Shown: positions 1 through 10,704 of the stretch, one piece after another
Position numbering within the stretch: position 1 is the stretch's first letter
Layout: every line of letters begins with the position of its first letter
From: Kalaharituber pfeilii
Lineage: Eukaryota; Ascomycota; Pezizomycetes; Pezizales; Pezizaceae
DNA length: 64,000 nucleotides
Direction: 5' to 3'
Assembly (NCBI GenBank): GCA_015179045.1
Contig: WHUZ01000010.1
Span: forward strand, 744,001-808,000
Notes under the pieces: generated by a model
The model's database searches: none
The model's input: the letters and a program-made list of their open reading frames with translations, nothing else
What the model was told of the DNA's origin: nothing
Translations under genes and position numbers: made by a program

Positions 1-1367
1 CAACATCATTGTTTGGAATCATGCTGCCAAGCAAGCCGCTTGTCTTCTCCGGGCTGTCAAAGTTATCCGCTATTAGCAGCCAATTGTTATTTCCCTTCTG
101 AGCCAACCAAGTTGCGAGAACCTCTACTGGGTTTTTCTCAACCTCTTTCATGAGCAAATCCATAGTAATGGCTCCGTTTGTATCAGTTGCTAAGTTCAGT
201 CTGTTTGCAACTTGCCCAAGAATCATATTCTGAGAGGAATTCGAAGCGGAGAAATCCTGCTTGAGTTGATTGATAATACGCTCAATGAATTTCACAGCAC
301 TCGTGCAGATACTGGAGTCAGACGTAGCATCGATCCAAATAACAGATGTGTACAGGTTCTGAGAACGGTATGCATATTCTAATGCAATTTGCGTCTTGCC
401 GTATCCACCCAAACCATATAGCACAACACTCTTAGAGTTGCCTTCAATATCCAGGTGGTCCTCAATCTTTTGCATAATATCATCCCGTCCTATAAAATGA
501 GGGTTCCTTGGAAAGGGTGCTATGAAAGCAATGGAGTAAGCACCCTTTAGGAATGCGGAAATATTGTCGACTAGTATCAATTATTGTCAGGTATCAATCG
601 CAATCAGTTACAGGTTATTGGAGCTCACCAGACAATTCGGTCAAGAGAAGCGCCAGATACTCATTCCACTGATGTATTTTCCCAATAAGTTGCTCCAACT
701 TTGAACTACTATCAAGCACGACTGCTCTGAATACATCCTTAATTTTCCGGGATGTTGAAATCTTGTTCATGCTGTGAGGATGACTTGTTGATGATGTCAG
801 AAGGGAATCTAAGGAGTCGATATCCCCCTGAAACCCTTGAGGCAATTTTTGTACCTCAGTTTTCATCTCTTCCACTAGTTGACCCACCGACTCTGCAATC
901 GTCAACTTCCTTGCACTGGCCACATATTGTGACTTCACGCTACCTGCAGCTGTCCCTGGTAACGTTGTATCTACCGATAGCGTGCTTGAGCTTCGCGAGG
1001 CAGAGACGCCTGGAATCTTCAACGACTGTTTGTTCCGCTGTCCTGATTTCGGCGATGTTGTCACTTTATCCAGAATGGTAGCTATCACCTGCAGAGTGGA
1101 AATCACCTGGAGGATAAGCCTACAAGCTAGCAAGTACTGGTCCTGTATTGTTGTCTTATCCGCCGCCGTTCGTATTCGATGTTCAAGCGCTCTCTTGGAA
1201 GTGAACCGTCGACTTCTAACCCACTCGGAGAATTTATGCTTCTCCATATCAAGCTTAAGGAGAAATTCATCCCTTTCCACAGAATTGTAGGCATCGTATG
1301 CTTTGCAAACAGCCTGGGCCGCCTTAGTGGAGAGCGTAAATATCGCAAGGATAAGCCCAGCCTCCAT
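1..1367 (-). CDS. HeLo-like / NB-ARC NLR, partial (C-terminus beyond left edge)
   Basis: NLR-type protein, visible for about 436 residues. Exon 1 is 629..1367 and exon 2 is 570 down to 1. The 58-nt intron 571..628 (GTGAGC..ACTAG) joins the frames in phase 1. The N-terminal ~245 residues start MEAGLILAIFTLSTKAAQAV, with a later LLKLDMEKHKFSEWV; this looks like the HeLo/HeLo-like domain of fungal cell-death effectors. Exon 2 has NB-ARC hallmarks: FIGRDD before the P-loop, Walker A GLGGYGKTQ near residue 300, and a hydrophobic Walker B NWLLIADNFD. Proteins of this class sense non-self and trigger regulated cell death in fungi. The C-terminal sensor repeats (TPR, WD or ankyrin) lie outside the window. 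The next gene upstream, in the same orientation, encodes a retropepsin domain. NB-ARC is certain; HeLo is a pattern-based call. Confidence 0.85.
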
Positions 1368-2016
1368 AGCTAATTTCGGGGATGCTGTTCAATTTGAGGG
1401 ACAAAACATGTATCGAGTGTGATATTGAGGGTAAGCAGCAGACAGAATGATTAGCGCGACGCAAAACCAAGGTTCTTCGACATGAATTAGCTTCGTTCAA
1501 CGTAACCAATTTAAGGATCAAAGAACCCACAGAAGTTGATGCACTTAGGAGTAATATATTTCAATGAAGAGCCCGCGAAATAAATCGGCGCTGGATATTC
1601 TACTCGCTTATGTACGAACAACAAATTGACCTTGAAGCGACGTCTCAGAGCCGCTGGTATATGGGCACTAATTCTACTAGGCGCTCAAATGATTGCATAC
1701 TGCAAATGAAAACCAGCATTGAGCCCAGGATAAATCGGTCTTCTGGATAGGCCAGTATCACGTAGAGAGCCAATTTGTTGGCTGCAAAAGCATGCATGCA
1801 TGTGCAACATGGAAAGATCAACAATGGCAGAACTGAGCAGCATGGGCAGGAGTTGTGACTTTTACTATGCAAGCAGGAGAAAAATAACTTCGGGTTCCCA
1901 GCTTTCGATTGGTTCCTAGTCAAATCATTCAAGAGTACTATTTACAACCTTGATAACCAACTGGGGCCATTCATAATTGGCCCTACATGCTAAGGCAATC
2001 ATGGACCTTGACTGAC
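1368..2016. other. intergenic, no gene seen
   Basis: This stretch separates the NLR start from the end of the retropepsin gene. The open frames here lack family motifs or credible splice sites. It should hold the NLR promoter, but I see no clear TATA element. Confidence 0.6.
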
Positions 2017-3398
2017 TTAACTGGCGGGCTTCCCGGAAGTATCAAAGTTGTATATTGGAATAGATCCGTCGACATGCTTGGCGCTCATTTGCGACACATT
2101 GGTGAACTCTGGGAATAACAATTTCCCCGCTTGATCGTGAATGAGCTGCGTCTCCTTCAGAAAAGGTAGCCCAATCAATGCTGCTGGCCCGTCTTCCGTA
2201 ACAATGAACTCCACTTCCGGCCAATCTCTGTCCGGCATTGCAGTGAAGCTCCACTTCACTTTGATCACAGGAAATCGTTTAGAAGCAGAGCCGTCAGGAT
2301 TCTTCAATGTCACAGTCTTGTCTGAGTCCGGAATAGGGATGCTTCTTGCTAATAGATATTTCCGCGAAAGTAGGTTGGCCCCTCCACCGGTATCAATCAA
2401 AGCTTTAACCGAATGAACGGAGTTTAACTTCCCGGGGAAGGTAATAAAATCATTATCTTCACCCTCAGCTTTTTCAAGTTCTAAGACAGATTCCGCCTCT
2501 TCATCATTTTCAGGTTCTTTGGAAGATGAGACATTCTCCAATGCAGATTTCACCTGGTTATCATCTTCAGATTCTGAGGCATCTTCATCTTCTTCGGTGT
2601 CAAGCGCATTCTCATATTCGTAGACACCCATTGTCCCTAGCTTTCGGATGGTACGAGGCTTAGGGAAGAGGTGCGGCTGCCCAATTGTCATCAGTAAAGT
2701 GTCAAACGAATTCTGTGAGTTCGCCCTTGGCTCTCACCAATTTCTTAATGAGTGCTGTCCGAACCATGACATCCGTAAGAAATCCTAACTTTTTAATATA
2801 TTCATTTCGTTTGGCCCGGCGCGCAACATCCAAAGACCGCAAAGCAGGTGAGCTTAGTAGGAATTCTCTTACATGCTCCCGTAATCGATCATTGAAAGTT
2901 TGTATGGAACTTAGGACTGATTCGAATGCTGTGGTTTCTACCTCAGGCTTGGTTATTTCCTGCTGTAAATAGAGTCGGAATTGATTCCAGTGATGGGATC
3001 CTTTCACGGTTAAAATCTTCTGTTGGATAAATGAGAACTGTCGGAATAGAGAGGAAGATAACTGTAGCTGTTGATCATGGAAAAGAAACGTTTCCAATGC
3101 CACAAACTTTCCTACTGCTTCCTGGAAGGCAGCTAGCTTCAGATTTTCCCTCTATGTTGTGAGTCCCAGTTAGCTAATGTATCCAGGCATCATTGCAGCT
3201 TCATGATGGATTCAAAGGGCATACTTCAGGCGTTCCAAGATTCTCTAGGCGATCGATAATCGCTTCATACAACCTCGCAAGCCGACGATACCCGGCTTCT
3301 GGAATCCGGAATTCACGTTCTCCTTCATCTGTCCCGTAAGTAAGACATTGAAGTGAGTCCAGAATGCGGACCTTCCAATTGGTCATGTTTATTGGCAC
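2017..3398 (-). CDS. intron-containing protein with retropepsin-like aspartic protease domain
   Basis: Three exons give a 415-residue protein: 3225..3398, 2738..3151 and 2017..2676. Intron 1 (3152..3224) is GTATGC..CATAG with a GCTAAC branch. Intron 2 (2677..2737) is GTGAGA..GGGCAG with a TACTGAT branch. Both keep frame. Residues 1-196 are helical and match nothing I know. An acidic linker (about 220-270, DTEEDEDASESEDD) follows. The C-terminal domain has the catalytic ALIDTGGGANLL (Asp near 291) and the later ALIGLPFL strand of retropepsins. Only one DTG is present, so an active enzyme would be a dimer. There is no zinc knuckle, reverse transcriptase, integrase or LTR next to it. Together with the introns this argues for a host or domesticated gene rather than a live retrotransposon. 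An upstream exon beyond 3398 is possible. Confidence 0.72.
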
Positions 3399-6088
3399 AG
3401 TGTGCTGGTGAGAAGTCAGGATGGAGGACTTTACTGCGAAATCTCAATCAAAGACTATCATGGAAATTTGAGGAAAGGAATTCCTCTACGCGACAACAGA
3501 TTAAATGAAACCCTCCTGTTCTCATACTCCTCTCCTACGTAATTCTTCACGAATGAGAGAGCAAAAATGCAAGGAGAACACAGCTGCAAAAAAATTGGAA
3601 AAAGAAACCAAGACTATCTTCACAATATGTGCGCATGCATAAAAAGACAGGTTGCTAGATATGGAGGAATCTGCATTTGTATGCGTATCGGAGATAGTGA
3701 AATTCTCAGTATTCTTTCCGTAATTCACAACATGCTACGGGAGTATTACGTACCTATATCATGGTGTTCTAACCACCTTGTCTTAATCCTCGAGCTAGTT
3801 ATCCTCAAGCTCTTACACTACGGCAGTCTCGGTACTGAAATTCTCTAGTAGCAGCTGGAACCTGCGAATCTAACTTAGCAGCTGCAGACAGGTGATAAAT
3901 TCACTGCTAGTACCCCCTTCCCTCTTCTTGAACCCACTCCGTGAGACCGTGTAGGTTCTCTCAACACTCAGGGACCAGAGGGCCTGTAATACAAAAGTAA
4001 AATTACTAGAGAGTAACCACTGCTGATAAAATTACTATCTACTCTATCTCTCAGGGTTGGTGAGAGATGAAGCTAGCACCTTTCCATCATCATAACAACT
4101 CATCCAAAACAGACCAATTAAATATTGCAGCTTCAGACTCTTTGATAGTGATTTACAATCTTGCATCTCTCTGCATTTTCTTTGTAGCTTATTGACTGCT
4201 TTTATATTTTTGATTTCATTTGATCAATCTATAGTATGTTTACAAGGGCAGGCAGGCCCAATGGGATAAGTATGTGCAAAGGTGTAGGAGAAAATATTGC
4301 AGGTTACACCAGCTCTGCGCTGTCCAAAGCTGCTCAGATTGCAGATTGATATTCACTGCAATATTGCCCCGCTCTAAGTACCCCGCTTCAATATAGAATA
4401 TACGGTATGATGTGGAATCAATACCCGTGGCTATATCTGACGGACGCGAATTAATTTAGGCCTAGAGAACTCTACGTTGCCATGTGTGTAAGATTAGGTA
4501 CGTGCTGCAACCACCACTCAGTGCTGAAACTAGTTGAAGCCACATACAGTTCATGGTATTCCTAGCCTCGTCCCCAGTTCATCGTTAACTCTTTTTCCGT
4601 GCACCTTAGTGTGTTGGAGAATATGCAATGAAACGTCAAAGGTGACATCATGCACAGTGGTCATGCGTGTTGCATATGCTGCAGTGATAAACATCTGAGC
4701 CGTGCGTTTGTTTAATCTAATTGATGCAGATTACTTATTCCGTTTGTGCTTTTGGCTGCTGTACGCTGAGCAGCATCGAACTTTACGACTGCCTATGTAC
4801 TGAATACGGGCATGTCTGGAATGAACCTGATTAACCTGTCTCGATAATAGCTCAATATATAGGAGCGTACATGGGCTCAAGCAGATACTCATGAGATCAT
4901 CGTGGTTTCAGGAATTCCTGCATTTAATGACATACTACTGGAGGCCTTCCATGCAGTGGTCCCTGCTTTTTGCAGATATTATATCGAATTGGCTTCCTAT
5001 GGTACTGTAGTTTATTCCATGGGTGGGGTGAAAGCTTCGCCTAATTTGATGCCGGTGGTGCTCACGAAGGGTTTGCTCAGCGATTGGCTGGAGTTTCCAT
5101 GCACTCAATGGTTTTCTATATTGCAGTTTTCGGTTCATCCACTGACATCGAATTAGGAGAGGTTTCGCCCACCCATGGGAATCCAAAATGGCCAGCGATT
5201 CCAGATCAAATCGAATGTACTTACTATATGTTCATAGAGCCTCATCCCCCAGATGTTCATGCGCGGTGCAAATGATACATACATATTACGTCTCGATGCG
5301 AGCCACAATCTACCCCGCTTTCAGCAGCACTGGGGATCTTGACATGACACTAGCGCCATTTCTCGTGCATTCTGAGGTTACTATCCCTTGGGTGGATCAA
5401 GCCTTGCTTAATTCGATATCTGTGTACCCAATGGTTTTCTATGAATAATTTGGTGAAGTGAATGCATCGAATTGACTAGGGGAACGTTCACCCAACCAAG
5501 CGATACAGTAGAGTAGATCAGACGCAGTGCAGAGCGTTCGCACATCACCACCATTCAGTCTATGTAGCTTAGTATGCATATGTATGTTTACGAACTTCTT
5601 GTATTTGATATGCTGCCGGTACCCTGGATCGACGGGAAGCCTATATCACACTAGTGATTTGTTTGTTGTTCTATATGCGGCTGATGAGGAGGCTCTCTCC
5701 AATTAAATCTACATGGCAGCTTCCTACTGGATTAGTGAATTACTAGTAGTAGTTCACGGATTGAGGCTAGGTCAGATGTACATGAGTATGTTGCCCAAAA
5801 CACCTGCACATGTTTTTTGGTTATGCTCACAAAATACAACCACCCACCTTTACATGACAAGAGTGCTCTAGAACAGACTCGCTCTGACGATCGAACACCC
5901 GCAAGCGATCATTGTGCAAATCTCAATAGAATTAAGCATTCTCATAATTCTGCTTCACGAAACGCTCAGGCAGCCTACGGTATCAAAACCTGCATATGCA
6001 GGATGCCAAAGCTCATTTAACTAAAATGATTGTAGAACTGGGAATTTAAAATTGAAATAAGCACGAAAGTATTAAACTTGAACCAAGT
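3399..6088. other. intergenic, no gene supported
   Basis: About 2.7 kb of mixed composition with only short open frames. It contains a block shared with 16.9 kb. It also holds a loose internal duplication: 5090-5185 resembles 5415-5500, sharing CAATGGTTTTCTAT and GAATT..GGTTTCGCCCACCC-like words. These look like old repeat remnants. Confidence 0.5.
4618..4690 (+). repeat. dispersed repeat block, copy 1
   Basis: It shares GAGAATATGCA, then GTGACATCATGCACAGTGG and a following GTTGCATATG with the block at 16935-17010, in the same order and orientation. No ends or target duplications can be defined. Confidence 0.45.
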
Positions 6089-6095
6089 ATATATT
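6089..6095 (+). promoter_or_regulatory. TATA-like element upstream of the lectin-like gene
   Basis: TATATAT lies about 135 nt upstream of the chosen start codon at 6230, a plausible core-promoter distance for a fungal gene. Confidence 0.35.
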
Positions 6096-6111
6096 CTATC
6101 CTTGAATCACC

Positions 6112-6165
6112 ATGGGGGAGTTTATCCGCAACTTTCTGTTATCAATTGGAATATACATACACTGA
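6112..6165 (+). promoter_or_regulatory. possible upstream ORF in the lectin-like gene leader
   Basis: An ATG in the strong context CACCATGG opens a 17-codon frame ending in TGA at 6163-6165, between the TATA-like element and the main ATG at 6230. If transcribed it could repress main-frame translation. The transcript start is unknown. Confidence 0.35.
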
Positions 6166-6229
6166 AACTTGACCTTCAATTTCTGTGAGCAAATACTATA
6201 CATATCCCACCGTCACTACTCGTGCCATA

Positions 6230-7667
6230 ATGTCGATTGCAATCAAGGCTAATTCAAAGTTCCCTGATGTGGAGCGCACACTGGCGACCTGGCCAGTTCC
6301 CCTTAAAAATACTGCTATAGCGGCATGTCAAAGCTGTGACGATGGACTCCATCATATTTTCTTCCAAGACCAATTGGGTCAGCTTCGACATATCTCTGGC
6401 AAGAACAAGCAGTACAGAGGAGGAACGAAGTCTTATGTTCTCAGTCTAGCAAGCAATGCGAGGTGGCATACTCCACTAGTGGCCGTTGTGTCTAACAATA
6501 ATCAGGTATCGATCTGGGACCCGTCTCTAACTATGTACATGAGTAGAATGTCGCTGACATCGGAATATGATATGCGACTGAATCATTAGGTCTATCTGTT
6601 CTACCTCAATTCTGAGAATATGATTCGATGTATGTTTGCTTGTTCACATAACAGGATGTGCTATCAGCATATCAATCAAATCAATTAGATTGCAATACTA
6701 GTAGTATTATCACTCTGTCTAAAGATGTCAATTATTAGGTATCCAGTACGATACTGGCGATGGCGGTGTATGGTCGACAAATCTTAAGTTTAACCAACGT
6801 CTCCTCCGTGTGCACCCCTGCTCGAAACTCACTGTCGTCAAGGCCCCCGAAAGCGAAGTACAATTAGGGGAACAGATGCGTTTGTATTATCAGGGAGCAG
6901 ATGATAAAATTTATGAAGAGACATTCACACCTGCACGGGGTTGGGGCGAAGGAGAGACCCTATTTCTGGCGACTCCGTTACCTGGGAGTGCTCTTGCGGC
7001 ATGTGTTCTCGATAGGGGCGACGGGAAAGACCGTGCATTCATCCTATTCTACCAGGACCGACATACACCAACAGTTATCAAGTCCTGCCTTAAATTAGGC
7101 GATACCGATTGGAAAAATGGTAATCATTCACTCCCTATCCGAGTTGCGCTACAATCACTAGGTCTTGGATTAACCTATATTGTAGGTCGCTGGAAGCATG
7201 ATGGTGGGGACGAGATATTTCCTCAGATGTCCTTTTCGGTTGCAGTGGCACGCGACGATTTGAAGGAGAACTATGTCGACCTGTACTATCTTGGAGCTGA
7301 CTCAAATCGGATTACTCAATGTAGTTGGAAGGTGGGAGAAAGCGAGGAGCATGTTGAGGTTTTCTCCGTAGCGTCAGTGCGACCTGAAACAAATATAGCA
7401 ACCGTCATCGACACCCAGACGGTTGTCCATGGGGCTGAGGATGAGTCATCGGCAATAATGGTTCAAATATTATGTCAAGATATATACAACCGGCTTGTTC
7501 GTTTCAGTGTCGACAGCAATGATCCCCCTCCCAAGCATATAAGGAACGTGGCTCGAAAAATCGCTCCAGGAGAAGGCTACTACTTGATTAGTCAGTGGCA
7601 GGTGAGACTCGGAAATAGCGGTCCGAACGAGAGCTGGGTTTTTGGGCAGGAGGATCAATCGTCCTAG
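6230..7667 (+). CDS. fucose-specific lectin-like beta-propeller protein
   Basis: Three exons give 414 residues: 6230..6505, 6590..6629 and 6739..7667. Introns are 6506..6589 (GTATCG..CATTAG) and 6630..6738 (GTATGT..TATTAG). The 40-nt middle exon supplies VYLFYLNSENMIRC and keeps frame; skipping it breaks a blade repeat. The recurring pattern is an aromatic strand (RLYYQGADDKIYEETF, VDLYYLGADSNRITQCSW, HIFFQDQLGQLRHIS), then W and a small-residue 'AAC' strand. This fits the blades of fungal fucose-binding propeller lectins of the Aleuria aurantia type. No signal peptide is visible, as in that family. The protein is about 100 residues longer than the six-blade prototype, so one to two extra units or linkers are likely. 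Likely role: binding fucosylated glycans in defence or development. The ligand is inferred. Confidence 0.72.
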
Positions 7668-7976
7668 CTAGCATTAGTTGAGAGTAGAGGAGCACTGTGC
7701 ATATCTTATATTGGTGGTATATAGTGAGGTACATTGGGCAATAGGAAACGAGGTGTACATGTGGAGCATGAGAGGGACATCATCACTGAATCCTCGTGCA
7801 TTCCCCTGATTCAGAGGTTAATGTCGGTTAACAGACGGAGTGGAATTCATGATGGTAAACGGTGATAGAGTGGTACCTCGGCCTCATGCGTAATAGACCA
7901 AGTTTGACTTGCTATAACGATCATGGGTACAAGTCTTGTGCTGGCAGTGATTAATATTTCCTTTAGATTTTGGTTG

Positions 7977-8074
7977 GAATATACTCGCTCATTCAAAAAG
8001 TATTGGAACGGCTGACTAATTATGCGCATAATTAGTCAGCCGTTCCAATACTTTCTAAACGAGCGAGTATATTG
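7977..8074. mobile_element. near-perfect 98-bp palindrome, minimal MITE-like foldback element
   Basis: The two arms meet at TATGCGCATA (centre 8025/8026) and match over about 49 nt with a few mismatches. Each arm reads CTCGCTC, then AAGTATTGGAACGGCTGACT inward. TATA-like flanks are compatible with TA target duplication. It looks like two terminal inverted repeats with the interior lost. It lies just downstream of the lectin-like gene. Confidence 0.65.
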
Positions 8075-8871
8075 CCATGTTTACAAAGCGGTACTGAGAT
8101 CCCAGGAGTTTCTTTTTCCTATCCTAAAATTAAAGCGCGATTCCGGTCTCGAGGTTTGGGTACTTGTTGGATATTTTGACCGAGATAATGGCTGGAACAT
8201 CTGGTTGGCCAGTTCCAAGTAGTCTTGCAACTGCCTTCAACACCATTTCCAGTGAACCAAACTTCGGATAATCCACATCTATAGAAGGGCTCAATTCGAC
8301 GTTGTTGCTCTGTGGAGATTGAAGCTTTATTTTGGAGTTTACCCAGAATTCGAATCTCAAAAATCCGCATCGAGAATTAGAATATTTGGTTTGAATACCT
8401 ACGCAGCACCAGTATATATTGGGACGACACTAGCTGCCAACTCTCTCTACTAGCGCGGTGGTTTCATTCAGCTGACTTTGCTACAATAGCGGCTTCGAGG
8501 CTACAATGGTGAGGAAGGTCAGGTGTGCATCACGTGCAGCAGAATTTACATTCGGAAGCTGAAGCATCCGTGCAGAAAAGGAAAGCACTTCTGTATTGGG
8601 AAGGCGCGGGACAAGATTTCTTGGCGGGATTAAGGGATTACGAACCTCCGCTCTCCCTTCTCTTTTCCAAACCTCTTCCAACATTCCTCTCACTTACTCA
8701 GATCCACTTCTCTCCAATTGCAACATCACAAGCCTGTCACGTCAACACTCATATGGAATTATCTTCATTTGATTTGACCTATCGCGTTCCTATACACACA
8801 TTTCCACTTACACCCATACCCTACACCCGACACCCGACACCAGAATCGCAATCTCCTGTACCCTCCTCCCT
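8075..8871. other. intergenic, no gene seen
   Basis: Only short or overlapping open frames without family motifs. A 146-codon plus-strand frame from 8525 has Pro/Ser/Thr/His-rich, low-information composition and is not supported. Confidence 0.5.
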
Positions 8872-10616
8872 TCACAACTCTTCATCTAGCCACCACGACT
8901 TTACCTTCTCTGCCGTATTCTTCCCAAACTCCCCAAGTATACTCACATCTCCCTCAACCCCCTGATCCTCCTGCACGTGCGGCTCCAGAACCCGCTTCAA
9001 TTCCTCCACATCAACCTCCTCACCCTTCCTCTGTGCCTCCCAAATTGAGCCCCCCTCCGAATGTTCCTCCTCACTATGCGGCGGGATCAGCACGTGGTTC
9101 GGCACCTGCACGACACCGTCCTTCGCGATGCCGTCTGAGAATATGACCCGGCTGTGGCCGTTTACGCGGAAGCTCAGGAAGCGCTCGTAGCGGGTGATGT
9201 CGACGCTGATTTTCTTGTCATCCAGGAGCGTCTGGAGATCGATGTGCTGGTATCCCTGCGGGATGTGGCCATAGTCGTGGTAGTGTTTTTCGGCGTGGGG
9301 AAGGTCGCGGTGAGAAGATTTAGAGTCCTTGGGACGGTCAAAAGCATCAGAATACAACGACACGTTAGGCACGATGTGGTACTTCATGAGCGCCTTCAGA
9401 TAATGTTTCCCGGCGTCAGAAAAGAGGAAAGCTGTCGTCTTCCAGCCGAGCTTCTCCCAGTCGCGGTTGGAGGGTGCAAAGACAGTGAGACCTTCGCCGG
9501 TGAGTTTGGGGACCTCGTACACGAGTTTGGTCTTGTACAGGGCACTAAGGGTGGTGGAGAATTCGGTAGGGAGGAGATCGAGGATGTCTTCAATGCGAGC
9601 GGGGGAAACAGCACGCTGCCAATACCATGGATGGCCCCGTTTTTGGCGAACTTGTCGAATTGGAAGTTAGTAAGTATCCTACGGAGGAGTGGCAAGGATG
9701 GAACTTACGATATCAGTCACCAAGATATCTGCAAAGAAGTTTACCGATGGCCCATGCACCTGATCCAAGCCCAACCTTAACCTTTGATGCATCCCTTACC
9801 CAACTCATTTTCCTGCAACCTACTAACCAATGTATTGCGACGCCTCAACTCTTTAGACCAAAGGGTTCCTACCGTGGTATGGTAGTTCAATAACTTGTAC
9901 AGCAAGTCATGCGGGATGCCTTTCTCCGGCAACTTTCCGTGCGGCAATATCCTCTTGAATGCATGATCCGTAGGCACGAACAACGTGATGTTCTGATGTG
10001 GGTCCTTCAACAAGTTTAGGAACTCGGTGTCTTCCTTGGCCAAATGCGCAAAGATGGAGGTGTATTTACACTCTTTGATGAGGTCCCAGATGGTCGAGTT
10101 GGAGTAGAATCGGCCGTCTCTGTCGGGCATGGGGATCTCGGAAATGGGGTGATGACCAGAGTACCCGTCGTGCCCGTGGTCGCTGTGGGGCTGGTTGTGG
10201 GGCGAGCGGTCGTGAGGGTACTTGATGCCGCGGTCATATCCGGGGTGCCAGCCGTCATCTGGGCGATGGTCGTGGAGGTCGTGGTCGCCGTGGTGACGGT
10301 GATGGTGCGCGGCTGTCACATCCTTGAGCCACGCTTCCATACCATCAGGCATGGACGAGACGGCCCTCGACCCGGAGACCCATTCGCGGGCGGGAAATTG
10401 CTCCCAGCGCGAGCGAAGCTTCTCTACGGTGCCGGCGTTCATGACATCGCGGGGGGCGTCGCTGAAGGAGCGCTCAAAGGCGGTCTCAAGTAAGTTCTCG
10501 GGGGATGGGGAGGTACGGTCAAGTTCCTTCCTGGAGACGAAAGTCTCCAGGTCTGGGATAACGAAGGCGTTGGTGAGCAGGGGAAGGAAGATAATGAGGG
10601 CGGTGAGTTGACGCAT
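8872..10616 (-). CDS. secreted FAS1 (fasciclin) domain protein, reading frame broken twice
   Basis: Exons 9709..10616 and 8872..9650 flank a 58-nt intron (GTAAGT, branch TACTAAC, end ACAAG). The start MRQLTALIIFLPLLTNAFV is a signal peptide. Residues about 100-160 are extremely His/Asp-rich (HHHRHHGDHDLHDHRPDD). Two FAS1 domains follow, the first from FYSNSTIWDLIKECKYTSIF and the second from about IEDILDLLPTEFSTT. Frame is lost at the G run 9793..9795 (after ENELGKG, before MHQRLRLGL) and at 9601..9605 (after GAIHGIGSVLFPP, before RIEDILDLL). Each needs one extra base. With both, the model is 562 residues and every phase agrees. FAS1 proteins act at the cell surface in adhesion. The breaks are either homopolymer errors or real damage. 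Confidence 0.8.
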
Positions 10617-10696
10617 GTTGATCGGGGTGAGGTCAACGATGGCAGACGGACGGATGGAGAGGGGGCAATGGGAGAAAGGTAACTTGTGGATGGGTT

Positions 10697-10704
10697 ACTT
10701 ATAT
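10697..10704 (-). promoter_or_regulatory. TATA-like element of the FAS1 gene
   Basis: On the minus strand ATATAAGT lies about 85 nt upstream of the ATG at 10616, supporting that start. Confidence 0.4.

Noticed and set aside
2690..2740. Programmed translational frameshift between gag-like and protease frames
   Set aside because: A 61-nt intron with good donor, branch and acceptor joins the two frames exactly.
6506..6738. Single 233-nt intron in the lectin-like gene, or a donor at 6543
   Set aside because: A 40-nt exon (6590..6629) with proper splice sites restores a typical blade strand and fits both phases.
9651..9800. Extra 76-nt intron at GTAAGG..TTTGCAG in the FAS1 gene
   Set aside because: It would delete FAS1-like coding sequence (MHQRLRLGLDQVHGPSVNFF), so a one-base deficit is the simpler reading.
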